A stretch of DNA of 9,010 bases, taken from positions 1-9,010 of the forward strand of contig JAFSWK010000124.1 in assembly GCA_017444505.1 (NCBI GenBank). The letters run 5' to 3'. The DNA comes from Rhodocyclaceae bacterium. GTDB lineage: Bacteria; Pseudomonadota; Gammaproteobacteria; Burkholderiales; Rhodocyclaceae. Each line of letters opens with the position of its first letter. The stretch's first letter is position 1. The position numbers were made by a program, and so were the translations under genes. The notes below the pieces were generated by a model, which ran no database searches, had not been told where the DNA came from, and saw only the letters and a program-made list of their open reading frames with translations. Positions 1-6,400 of the stretch are shown here, in pieces.

Positions 1-636
1 CTCGGCACCGCGCAAGGCGGCGGCCTGCGCGGTTTGCGCCGCCTGCGCCGCGCGCCCGCCCGCCACCGTGGCCGCCTGCATGGTCTCGGCGGCCTGATTG
101 AGCGCCTGCACCGAGCCGCGAATCTGCGCACCTTGCTGACCGGCGGCTTGCAGCAGGCTGCTGGCCGCCGACTGCGTGATGTTGGTGGCTTGCCCAAGCT
201 GCCCGGCAACGCCGTGAATGTGACGCACCAGCAGGGCGAGTTCTTCAATGGTGTAATTGATGAGGTCGGCAATCACGCCGGTGATGTTTTCCGTGACGGT
301 GGCGCGCACGGTCAAATCGCCATCGGCCAGCGCGTCGAGTTCGCGCATCAGGCGGCGGATGGCTTGCTGGATGTCGCTTTCCGGCGCGGCGGTGGCTTGC
401 GGGCGCGGGGCACTTTGCGCGACGCTGGCCGCCGGCGCAGAAGCCGACTCAGCCTGCGGCTGCATGAAGCCGGGCGAGGAAAAGGCAATCAGCCCCACCA
501 CCGCCAGCACGCCCACGCACGCCCAGAAAGCGGGCATGAACTGCGTGAGCAGAATGAACAGCGCCAGCGCGCAGCCGCCCTGTATGCCCAGGCGAACATC
601 CGGACGGGCGAGCAGCGTGCGCGACAACTGCATCAT
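1..636 (-). CDS. pilJ: PilJ-type methyl-accepting chemotaxis protein, N-terminal 212 residues (cut by window edge)
   Basis: This is the receptor of the type IV pilus (Pil-Chp) chemosensory system, which signals through a CheW-like adaptor to a ChpA kinase. The minus strand is open from 636 to the left edge with no stop. Two hydrophobic segments (about residues 17-33 and 36-53) are separated by only a few residues. A Gln/Ala/Pro-rich linker (58-86) follows, then the stretch DGDLTVRATVTENITG (105-120), which is highly typical of PilJ, and an Ala/Gln-rich coiled coil starting the signalling domain. The start codon overlaps the pilI stop (ATGA) and has a perfect AGGAGG seven bases upstream; a second ATG follows immediately. 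Family members usually carry a large periplasmic PilJ domain between the two membrane helices. Here there is no room for one, so this is a short-form receptor. The C-terminal methylation and signalling region lies outside the window. The family call is firm; the short architecture is read directly from the frame. Confidence 0.88.
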   Translation of the reverse strand, partial: MMQLSRTLLARPDVRLGIQGGCALALFILLTQFMPAFWACVGVLAVVGLIAFSSPGFMQPQAESASAPAASVAQSAPRPQATAAPESDIQQAIRRLMRELDALADGDLTVRATVTENITGVIADLINYTIEELALLVRHIHGVAGQLGQATNITQSAASSLLQAAGQQGAQIRGSVQALNQAAETMQAATVAGGRAAQAAQTAQAAALRGAE

Positions 637-1145
637 GCGACGGCCTCCTGCTGCGGACGCACGGCAGCAGCAGATTCGACGAAGTGCGGATGATTGACCA
701 GTGCGGAAATATCCACCTGTTGCCAGAGTTCATCGGCACTATCCTGCCAGTGCTCGCAAATCCACGGCGAGATGGCCGGGCGCGGCGGGGCGCGGTGAAA
801 ACGCTCCGCCGAGAGGATGCCGTCAATGCGTTCAAAGAGCAGCGCGGTGTGCAGCTGGCGTTCGGGCGAAAAGAGCAGCAGACGCGAAGACGGGCCAATC
901 GGCGTGGCATCAAAGCCGTGGAAACGGGAAAAGTCGACGACGCTGTACAACTGCCCGCGCACTGCCGCCAGACCGGCAAACCATTCGCAGGAAAACGGCA
1001 CCGGCACAATCATCGGCACCGGGATAATCTGGCCGGTGTCCGCAGGCAGAAACAGCCAGCGCTGGTCATGCGCGCCGGCGCCCAGACAGGCGTTGGTGGC
1101 GGGCGTGGTGGCGGACGGAGCAGAGGCGTGGCGAGGCGGCGTCAT
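633..1145 (-). CDS. pilI: PilI, CheW-like adaptor of the twitching chemosensory system
   Basis: A 170-residue protein with a CheW-like fold, expected to link the PilJ receptor to the ChpA-type histidine kinase in the cytoplasm. Recognisable parts are the segment VPFSCEWFAGLAAVRGQLYSV (about residues 47-67), matching the region of CheW-type proteins where a W/F-x-G-L-x-x-x-R-G pattern precedes the V-D strand, then VVDFSRFHGF and a hydrophobic strand RLLLF. The first ~25 residues are Ala/Thr/Pro-rich and probably disordered. The start overlaps the pilH stop as ATGA and the stop overlaps the pilJ start as ATGA, so the three genes are translationally coupled. No clear Shine-Dalgarno site precedes this ATG, which fits coupling. 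The CheW fold is fairly diverged, so the name rests on sequence and on position between pilH and pilJ. Confidence 0.86.
   Translation of the reverse strand: MTPPRHASAPSATTPATNACLGAGAHDQRWLFLPADTGQIIPVPMIVPVPFSCEWFAGLAAVRGQLYSVVDFSRFHGFDATPIGPSSRLLLFSPERQLHTALLFERIDGILSAERFHRAPPRPAISPWICEHWQDSADELWQQVDISALVNHPHFVESAAAVRPQQEAVA
644..649 (-). promoter_or_regulatory. Strong Shine-Dalgarno site for pilJ
   Basis: The minus strand reads AGGAGG here, seven bases before the ATG at 636-634 and inside the last codons of pilI. It is the clearest ribosome binding site of the cluster. It fixes the start of the pilJ-type gene, supporting the view that its short N-terminus is genuine rather than a misread start. 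Confidence 0.8.
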
Positions 1146-1540
1146 TCTGGGCTTGGGGCGTTGTTGACAAGGTTGCGGATACTGGCAAGCAGGCGTTTGG
1201 CCGTCAGCGGTTTGACCAGATAGGCGCGCGCGCCCTGGCGCAAACCCCAGATGCGGTCAACCTCTTCGCCCTTGCCCGAATAGATGATGATGGGAATGCC
1301 CTTGGTGGACGGGTGGCGCGAAATGGTGCGCGTGGCCTCAAAGCCATTGGTTTGCGGCATGACCACGTCCATCAGGATGACGTCGGGACGCTCGCTGCGG
1401 CTCAGTTCAATGGCCTGCACGCCATCGCAGGCTTCGATGACCTCGAAGCCTTCATGGCGCAGAATTTGCGCCAGCGCCAGACGTTCTGTGGCCGAATCAT
1501 CCGCGATGAGGATTCTCCGCGCCGCTCTCATGCCTGCCAT
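1142..1540 (-). CDS. pilH: PilH, single-domain response regulator
   Basis: A CheY-like receiver of 132 residues acting downstream of the Pil-Chp kinase; in characterised systems PilH acts with PilG to balance pilus extension and retraction. The acidic pocket is D14-D15 (LIADDS), the phosphoacceptor is D58 (ILMDVVMP), the switch residue is S88 (IIIYSGKG) and the conserved lysine is K110 (YLVKPL). The stretch RIWGLRQGARAYLVKPL is characteristic of PilH rather than generic CheY. There is no output domain. It starts 17 bases after pilG and overlaps pilI by four bases. A second ATG, three codons in (1531-1529), has an AGGG nine bases upstream, whereas at the first ATG the AGGG abuts the start codon. 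The shorter 129-residue product may therefore be the real one. Confidence 0.9.
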   Translation of the reverse strand: MAGMRAARRILIADDSATERLALAQILRHEGFEVIEACDGVQAIELSRSERPDVILMDVVMPQTNGFEATRTISRHPSTKGIPIIIYSGKGEEVDRIWGLRQGARAYLVKPLTAKRLLASIRNLVNNAPSPE

Positions 1541-1557
1541 CCCTGCTGCTGTGCTGC

Positions 1558-1959
1558 TTACGGGGCGACCCGCAGACGCGCGGCGTGCTGCGCCACCACG
1601 GCCAGCAGCCCTTCGCGGGTGAAGGGCTTGGTGAGATATTCATCGGAACCGGCCAGACGCCCGCGGGCGCGGTCAAACAGACCATCGCGCGAACTGAGCA
1701 TGATTACCGGCGCATCGGCAAAGCGTGGGTTTTTTTTCACCAGCGCGCAGGTTTGATAACCATCGAGATGCGGCATCATGATGTCTACAAAAATGAGATC
1801 CGGCTGGTGTTCGGCAATTTTCCCCAAGGCATCAAAACCGTTTTCCGCCAAAATTACTTCGCAGCCCGCCGCCGAGAGAAAAATTTCCGCGCTGCGCCGA
1901 ATCGTGTTGCTGTCGTCGATCACCATTACCTTGAGCGCCGACAAATCCATATCCGCCAT
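1558..1959 (-). CDS. pilG: PilG, single-domain response regulator
   Basis: A 133-residue CheY-like receiver, the first gene of the Pil-Chp cluster. In Pseudomonas PilG promotes pilus assembly and cAMP signalling; the same role is inferred here. The acidic pair is D15-D16 (MVIDDSNTIRRSAEIFL), the phosphoacceptor D59 (IFVDIMMP), the switch residue S89 or S90 (IMLSSRDGLFDRARG) and the lysine K111 (YLTKPF). KKNPRF and DGLFDRARGR are hallmark PilG segments. The ATG at 1959 has AAGGA eight bases upstream. The frame runs open for 22 more codons upstream, but these lack similarity and cross the divergent spacer, so they are excluded. The codons for Lys-Lys-Asn create a run of eight A on the coding strand (1730-1737), unusual in such GC-rich DNA. 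It is divergent from thiE. Confidence 0.93.
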   Translation of the reverse strand: MADMDLSALKVMVIDDSNTIRRSAEIFLSAAGCEVILAENGFDALGKIAEHQPDLIFVDIMMPHLDGYQTCALVKKNPRFADAPVIMLSSRDGLFDRARGRLAGSDEYLTKPFTREGLLAVVAQHAARLRVAP

Positions 1960-2045
1960 GATTGCCGTCCTTGCAGAAAGCTGGAATAGAAAGTAGTTCG
2001 TTATGTTACCGTATTTGCCCCGCACCCTGTTTGCCTTTGCCGCCC
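1960..2045. promoter_or_regulatory. Divergent spacer between pilG and thiE
   Basis: This 86-base spacer separates two genes transcribed away from each other, so it must hold the promoter for the pil operon and probably one for thiE. It is more AT-rich in the middle (1980-2012) than its surroundings, as expected of a promoter. I found no hexamer pair in either direction close enough to the sigma-70 consensus to place a start site, and no sigma-54 GG-N10-GC pattern. The only clear element is the AAGGA ribosome site of pilG at 1968-1972, minus strand. Confidence 0.35.
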
Positions 2046-2690
2046 ATGAATGGCCGCCTTTTGCCCGCGTGTGGCCTTTACGCGATTACGCCGGACACGT
2101 CCGATACGCCTTCTTTGCTGGCGCGCTGCCGCCTCTTGCTGCATTGTGCGCACCCGCCCGCGCTTTTGCAGTACCGCAACAAATGCCTGCCGCCGCCTGA
2201 ACGTCAGGCGCAGGCGCGCGCCGTGCAGGCGCTTTGCCGTGCCGCGAACGTGCCGTTTATCGTCAATGATTCGCTGGCGCTGGCGCTGGCGCTGGAAGCC
2301 GACGGCCTGCATCTGGGGCAGGAAGACGGCGATTTTGCCGCCGCCCGCGCCGCTTTGGGGGCACAGCGCATTCTGGGCGCGACTTGCCACGATTCCTGCC
2401 AACTGGCGCAACAGGCCGCCGAAAGTGGCGCGGATTATCTGGCCTTCGGTGCGTTTTTCCCGTCTGCCAGCAAACCTGCCGCGCGCCGCGCGTCCGTGGA
2501 TGTTTTACGCACCGCGCGGGCGCGTTTTCCGCACCTGCCGCTGGTCGCCATTGGCGGCATCACGGCAGAAAACGCCGCCCCGCTGTTGGACGCTGGCGCG
2601 CACTGGCTGGCCGTCATCCGCGACCTCTTTGAAGCCGACAACATCGCCGAACGCGCCGCACAATATGCCGCCATCTTCGCGGCAGAGTAA
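2046..2690 (+). CDS. thiE: Thiamine-phosphate synthase (thiamine-phosphate pyrophosphorylase)
   Basis: A cytoplasmic TIM-barrel enzyme that joins the pyrimidine (HMP-PP) and thiazole (THZ-P) moieties to make thiamine phosphate. The 214-residue length is normal. Family landmarks run in order: LYAITPD (11-17), the pyrophosphate/Mg-site QYRNK (42-46), FIVNDSLAL (71-79), ADGLHLGQED (85-94), GATCHD (111-116), GADYLAFGAFFPSASKP (128-144), VAIGGIT (167-173) and the closing AVIRDLF. The ATG at 2046 is chosen because the conserved region begins ten residues later. An upstream extension of 28 codons would run into the pilG start and has no similarity. No good Shine-Dalgarno site precedes the start. No other thiamine gene and no THI-box riboswitch is seen nearby, so it is an isolated pathway gene here. 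A CTGGCG microrepeat (2274-2295) encodes an Ala/Leu run. Confidence 0.93.
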   Translation: MNGRLLPACGLYAITPDTSDTPSLLARCRLLLHCAHPPALLQYRNKCLPPPERQAQARAVQALCRAANVPFIVNDSLALALALEADGLHLGQEDGDFAAARAALGAQRILGATCHDSCQLAQQAAESGADYLAFGAFFPSASKPAARRASVDVLRTARARFPHLPLVAIGGITAENAAPLLDAGAHWLAVIRDLFEADNIAERAAQYAAIFAAE

Positions 2691-2762
2691 CGCGGCAGGC
2701 GTGAGCAAAACCAGCGCTTTGTTTTATCCTTTGCCGTTTTTTCAGCCTGCGCGGGGGTGTTC

Positions 2763-3908
2763 ATGTTGAATTTGTTGCGGCGATTGCTGGATTTTTTCAA
2801 GGAAGAATCTGCCCGTCTGGAATCCTTGCTGGCGCAAGGGCAGCGCAAGGCGCTGGTGCGTGCCATCCGGTTGCTGGAAAGCGCGGTGCGGCGCACCGAT
2901 TTGCCCGCATCCAAGCGCGAGAAGGTCGCCGCGCAGTTGTGCGAAATCCGCCAGCAGGCGGACAGTCTGCCGGGCACGCTGCGTTTTGCGGTGGCGTATG
3001 CGGCGCTGGTGCGCGACCTGTATCTGGAAATCCGCATTCACTCGCCGAACGCCAAACCGGCGGTCAAGGCGCTGCACGCGGCGCGTCTGGCCGGATGCGA
3101 AGTGTTGCCAGAGCAGGGCGACTTGCTCGATACCGCGCTGGCGGCGTTACAGGAAATGATGACCGAAGACGTGACCAGCGTGCGGCAGGGGCTGATGCAG
3201 GGCAGGGAGCTGGCGCGCCGCTTTGCCGCCAGCGTGCCGGTGCAAACCATCTGTCCGCCCGAAGCCGCCAGCGTGGCGCTGGAAATTGCCGACTGGGCGT
3301 ATGGCGACCCGCCCGTGGTACATGCCGAAGCCTTGCCCGCCGAACAACTGCCCGCCGTCTTGCGCGAAACCAGCAAAGGGCAAACCGGGCTGATGGATTT
3401 TTCGCAATCCATGCGCATCTGGTGCGGGCGCACTGCGCTGGGGCTGACCGTGGCGTTTTCCGGCACGCGCGCGCATCACCTGAAAACGGTCAGCGCCGAC
3501 GTTGAGCAGCTTTTCATGCCCTCGCTGCATTACCTGGCCGCTGCGGGCGTGGTGCGTTTGTTTCTGCGCGAATTTGCTGCTGAGCCGCTGTGGGTAGTGG
3601 GGCACTCGCTGGGCGGCGGGCTGACGCAGTTTGCCGTCGCCGCGCAGGCACCAGAAGATTTGCCGCGCCTGCGTGGCGTGGCCTTCAATGCTGCCGGGCT
3701 TTCGCTGGCATCGCTGAACGTGCTGGGTGAGGCGCGCATGGCGGCGGCGCAAAACCGCATCGCACACTTCACCACCCGGCTGGACCCGGCCTCGGCTTTT
3801 GGCGGCTTGCTGGGCGCGCATCTGCGCCTGCCTGGCGCATCGGGTCATGATGGGCACAGCGTTGCCGATTTGCGTGTTGCGCTGCAAAACTGGCGGCAGA
3901 GCGTTTGA
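2763..3908 (+). CDS. Lipase class 3-like alpha/beta-hydrolase with a long helical N-terminal region
   Basis: The C-terminal half resembles the lipase class 3 group: VAFSGTRAHHLKTVSADV (about residues 230-247) matches the F-x-G-T oxyanion strand and following acidic helix. VVGHSLGGG (278-286) is the nucleophile elbow with Ser282. D341 (TRLDPAS) and H362 or H365 (GHDGHS) are candidate Asp and His of the triad. Residues 1-200 are mostly predicted helix, rich in charged residues, with no signal peptide or membrane segment, and match nothing I recognise. The ATG at 2763 is chosen because a GGGGG stretch lies five bases upstream; a GTG two codons earlier is possible. It follows thiE by 72 bases, a spacer with only a T-rich patch and no clear terminator. 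The serine hydrolase fold is fairly secure. The substrate is unknown, and nothing here shows that it acts on lipids. Confidence 0.72.
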   Translation: MLNLLRRLLDFFKEESARLESLLAQGQRKALVRAIRLLESAVRRTDLPASKREKVAAQLCEIRQQADSLPGTLRFAVAYAALVRDLYLEIRIHSPNAKPAVKALHAARLAGCEVLPEQGDLLDTALAALQEMMTEDVTSVRQGLMQGRELARRFAASVPVQTICPPEAASVALEIADWAYGDPPVVHAEALPAEQLPAVLRETSKGQTGLMDFSQSMRIWCGRTALGLTVAFSGTRAHHLKTVSADVEQLFMPSLHYLAAAGVVRLFLREFAAEPLWVVGHSLGGGLTQFAVAAQAPEDLPRLRGVAFNAAGLSLASLNVLGEARMAAAQNRIAHFTTRLDPASAFGGLLGAHLRLPGASGHDGHSVADLRVALQNWRQSV

Positions 3909-3913
3909 ACAGT

Positions 3914-3952
3914 ACGCGCACGCGCCGCCGTGACGCAGTGCGGCGTGCGCGT
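3914..3952. terminator. GC-rich hairpin after the lipase-like gene
   Basis: Nine bases at 3914-3922 (ACGCGCACG) pair with 3944-3952, and after a two-base bulge 3925-3928 pair with 3940-3943, leaving an 11-base loop. The hairpin starts five bases past the stop codon and precedes the surE block, a sensible place for a transcription end. It is not followed by a T run, so it is not a textbook intrinsic terminator; a Rho-assisted end or transcript-stabilising hairpin is equally possible. The rest of the 142-base spacer (to 4050) holds only a weak -10-like TACACT at 4007-4012 with no good -35. Confidence 0.4.
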
Positions 3953-4050
3953 GCGATAGCCCGCCTTTGCCGCCCGCAAATCTACCGCAAAGCGCGGCAA
4001 GTGCTGTACACTCGCCCGATTCCCCCGCGCGGTTCGTTTCTGTTTCTGTT

Positions 4051-4800
4051 ATGCGCATCTTGTTGAGCAACGACGATGGTTATTTCGCCCCCGGCATTGC
4101 GGCGCTGGCCGGGGCGCTGGATGACCTTGCGGAAATTCTGGTGGTGGCGCCCGAACGTGACAAAAGTGGTGCGAGCAATTCGCTCACGCTTGACCGTCCG
4201 CTGTCCATGCGCCGCGCCTCCAACGGGTTTTACTTCGTCAACGGCACGCCTTCGGACTGCGTGCATCTGGCGCTCACCGGCATGTTGCAGACGGCACCGG
4301 ACATGATTGTTTCGGGCATCAACCATGGCGCCAACATGGGCGACGATACGCTCTATTCCGGCACGGTGGCGGCGGCCACCGAAGGCTATCTGTTCGGCAT
4401 TCCGTCGCTGGCCATCTCATTGGCGAGTTATTCTTCGGTGGATTTCGAGGCGAGCGCCCGGGTGGCGCGCGAACTGGTGCAGCAATTCATTGCCCAGCCG
4501 TGGAAAGAGCCGGTGCTGCTCAACGTCAACGTACCCGAAGGCCGCTATGAGACATTGCGCGGTCTGCGCGCCACGCGCCTGGGCAAGCGCCACAAAGCCG
4601 AGCCGATGATTCGCACCACTACGCCGCGCGGCGAGGAAGTCTTTTGGGTCGGCGCTGCCGGCTCTGCGGCGGATGCCGGCGAGGGCACGGATTTTTACGC
4701 CGTGGCGCAGGGTTTTGTGTCGGTCACGCCCTTGCAGATTGATTTGACGCACAACGCCCAGTTGCCGCAGGTAGCGCACTGGCTGGGAGAGCAATCATGA
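4051..4800 (+). CDS. surE: 5'/3'-nucleotidase SurE (stationary-phase survival protein)
   Basis: A metal-dependent phosphatase that removes phosphate from nucleoside monophosphates and acts in the cytoplasm, linked in other bacteria to stationary-phase survival. At 249 residues it is of normal length. Metal ligands are D8-D9 in RILLSNDDGY, S39 in RDKSGASNS and the Asn of VSGINHGANMGDD (N91 by position). The family segment YSGTVAAATEG (102-112) follows, and DFYAVAQGFVSVTPLQIDLT closes the protein. The start is the ATG directly before RILLSNDDG; the frame continues 28 codons upstream without similarity. No Shine-Dalgarno site is visible, since the preceding 20 bases are pyrimidine-rich, so translation may be weak or use another mechanism. 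The stop overlaps the pcm start (ATGA). Confidence 0.96.
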   Translation: MRILLSNDDGYFAPGIAALAGALDDLAEILVVAPERDKSGASNSLTLDRPLSMRRASNGFYFVNGTPSDCVHLALTGMLQTAPDMIVSGINHGANMGDDTLYSGTVAAATEGYLFGIPSLAISLASYSSVDFEASARVARELVQQFIAQPWKEPVLLNVNVPEGRYETLRGLRATRLGKRHKAEPMIRTTTPRGEEVFWVGAAGSAADAGEGTDFYAVAQGFVSVTPLQIDLTHNAQLPQVAHWLGEQS

Positions 4801-5438
4801 CGGCCAGCGCCCGCATGATTGTCCGCATGATTGCCCGCCTGCGCACGCAGGGCATCCGCAACGAAGCCGTGCTCTCGGCCATGCAGCGCGTGCCGCGCAC
4901 GCAGTTTGTTGATTCGGGTCTGGCCTTCAACGCTTATGAAGACACGCCGTTGCCGATTGGTTTTCAGCAAACCATCTCGCAGCCCTTCGTGGTGGCGCGG
5001 ATGCTGGAAATTCTGCTTGCCGGGCGTGCCAGTCTGGGGCGCACGCTGGAAGTGGGCGCGGGCTGTGGCTATCAGGCCGCCGTCATGTCCTCGCTGGCCA
5101 GTGATGTCTTTGCCGTTGAGCGCATTCGCGGCCTGATTGAAACCGCCAAGGAAAACCTGCGCCCGTTGCGCCTGCCCAACGTGCGCATGAAACACGCCGA
5201 CGGCATGTTAGGCTTGCCGGAAGCAGCGCCCTTTGACAGCATCATCGTCGCTGCCGGCGCGCCGCAGATTCCGGTTGCGCTGGTCGAACAGCTCGCCCCC
5301 GGCGGTCGCCTGCTGGCACCGGTGGGCGACCAGCGCACGCAGCAACTGGTGCTGGTTGAGCGGCGCGAAAACAATTCTTTTACGGAAAGCCGCTATGATG
5401 CGGTTCGATTTGTCCCCCTGTTGGCAGGAACGGAGTAA
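4797..5438 (+). CDS. pcm: Protein-L-isoaspartate O-methyltransferase
   Basis: This enzyme transfers a methyl group from S-adenosylmethionine to isoaspartyl residues in aged proteins, starting their repair. At 213 residues it is a complete member of the family. Key segments are RVPRTQFVD (31-39), YEDTPLPIGFQQTISQP (47-63) with the substrate-site TIS, the SAM-binding glycine motif LEVGAGCGYQAAV (84-96), VFAVER (104-109) ending the second strand, DSIIVAAGAPQIP and LAPGGRLLAPVG. The glycine motif has Ala-Gly-Cys where many relatives have Thr-Gly-Ser, a mild variation. GGGAG lies seven bases before the ATG, and the gene overlaps surE by four bases, so the two are translated together. The surE-pcm pair is a long-known conserved neighbourhood. 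Confidence 0.96.
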   Translation: MTASARMIVRMIARLRTQGIRNEAVLSAMQRVPRTQFVDSGLAFNAYEDTPLPIGFQQTISQPFVVARMLEILLAGRASLGRTLEVGAGCGYQAAVMSSLASDVFAVERIRGLIETAKENLRPLRLPNVRMKHADGMLGLPEAAPFDSIIVAAGAPQIPVALVEQLAPGGRLLAPVGDQRTQQLVLVERRENNSFTESRYDAVRFVPLLAGTE

Positions 5439-5444
5439 CAAACG

Positions 5445-6383
5445 ATGCACAACAATATCCGAACTGGTTTCCTTCTCCGCTGGCTGCCGCTGGCGCTGTG
5501 TGCGGGCGTGCTGGCTGGCTGCGCTTCGGGCGGTCGTGCGCCGGTGACGGCGGCCACGGGCGACGGCTATTCCTCTTCATCCCGTGCCCCCTCGCAGAGC
5601 ATCCGCACCACCACGATGGCGCGCGAACACACCGTGCGTCCCGGCGAAGGGCTGTATTCCATCAGCCGTCAGTATGGTGTCAGCACGCAAGATTTGCGCA
5701 CCTGGAATGCCGGGCAGAACCTCGATACGCTGCGCGTCGGCCAGCGTCTCTACGTCTCGCCCCCGGGCGGCACGCTGATAGGCGGCTCGACCGGCGGCGG
5801 CACGCTGATTGGCGGCTCTGCATCGGCCAGCACTGGTGTTTCCACGGGCGGTGCGGTGGCCGAAGCCCGTCCCATCGAAATGCAGCCGATGCTGCCGCTG
5901 ACCTCTTCGTCCGCAGCGGGTGCGCCGACGCAGCCGGCCACGGAATCGACCATCACCGGCGCGCAATTCGCCACCAGCGGCGCGCCGCCTTCACAGGCTG
6001 CCGTCGCGCCCGCCCCTGCTGGCAATAACTGGCTGTGGCCGACCAACGGCGAAGTCATCAAAGGCTTTGGCAACGGCAGCAAAGGGCTGGATATTGCCGG
6101 CAAGGTGGGCGACCCGGTGCAGGCTGCCGCCGGCGGCACAGTGGCCTACGCGGGCAGTGGTCTGCGCGGGTTGGGCAAGCTGATTGTCATCCGTCACGAC
6201 AATGATTACCTGACCGCCTACGCCCACAACAGCAAACTGCTGGTGAAAGAAGGCGACAAAGTGCAGGCCGGGCAAAAGATTGCCGAAGTCGGCGATTCGG
6301 ATGCCTCCCGCCCCATGTTGCACTTTGAACTGCGCAAAGGCGGCACGCCGGTCGACCCCGCAAACCATCTGCCCAAACGCTAA
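5445..6383 (+). CDS. nlpD: NlpD-type envelope lipoprotein with LysM and degenerate M23 domains
   Basis: A predicted lipoprotein: a basic N-terminus, a hydrophobic stretch and the lipobox LAGC with Cys26. A LysM peptidoglycan-binding domain spans about 61-104 (HTVRPGEGLYSISRQYGV ... LRVGQRLYV). A Gly/Ser/Ala/Pro-rich linker follows, then an M23 (LytM-like) domain from about 196 to the end. Of the M23 active-site pattern, the first His of H-x-G-x-D is Ser212 (D216 kept) and the H-x-H is Met291-Leu-His293, so zinc hydrolysis is unlikely. This is the normal state for NlpD, which in E. coli activates the amidase AmiC during division. That role is inferred here. The 312-residue length is shorter than E. 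coli NlpD, mainly in the linker. It starts six bases after pcm, with GGAG nine bases before the ATG. The gene after nlpD is often rpoS but is an M61 peptidase here. Confidence 0.92.
   Translation: MHNNIRTGFLLRWLPLALCAGVLAGCASGGRAPVTAATGDGYSSSSRAPSQSIRTTTMAREHTVRPGEGLYSISRQYGVSTQDLRTWNAGQNLDTLRVGQRLYVSPPGGTLIGGSTGGGTLIGGSASASTGVSTGGAVAEARPIEMQPMLPLTSSSAAGAPTQPATESTITGAQFATSGAPPSQAAVAPAPAGNNWLWPTNGEVIKGFGNGSKGLDIAGKVGDPVQAAAGGTVAYAGSGLRGLGKLIVIRHDNDYLTAYAHNSKLLVKEGDKVQAGQKIAEVGDSDASRPMLHFELRKGGTPVDPANHLPKR
5766..5819 (+). repeat. Tandem in-frame repeat in the nlpD linker (GGTLIGGS twice)
   Basis: Two near-identical 24-base units encoding GGTLIGGS (residues 108-115 and 118-125) are separated by six bases encoding Thr-Gly. 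They sit at the start of the flexible linker between the LysM and M23 domains. Being in frame, gain or loss of a unit would change linker length without breaking the gene. Confidence 0.75.
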
Positions 6384-6400
6384 GCGGCGGGAACACCGGC

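Noticed and set aside
34..693. Plus-strand frames across the pilJ region
   Set aside because: The minus strand carries a clear PilJ signature and strong ribosome site; the plus-strand products are Arg/Gly-rich shadows.
2707..2725. AAAAC ... GTTTT dyad around AGCGCT between thiE and the lipase-like gene
   Set aside because: The symmetry is off by one base and the arms are short; no operator family is recognised.
3147..4070. Minus-strand frame of 307 codons opposite the lipase-like gene
   Set aside because: Antisense to a gene with a recognisable hydrolase motif; composition is Gly/Arg/His/Gln-rich and without domain signal.
5445..6383. Active M23 endopeptidase
   Set aside because: Two of the required His positions are replaced (Ser212 and Met291), so it was called an NlpD-type regulator instead.
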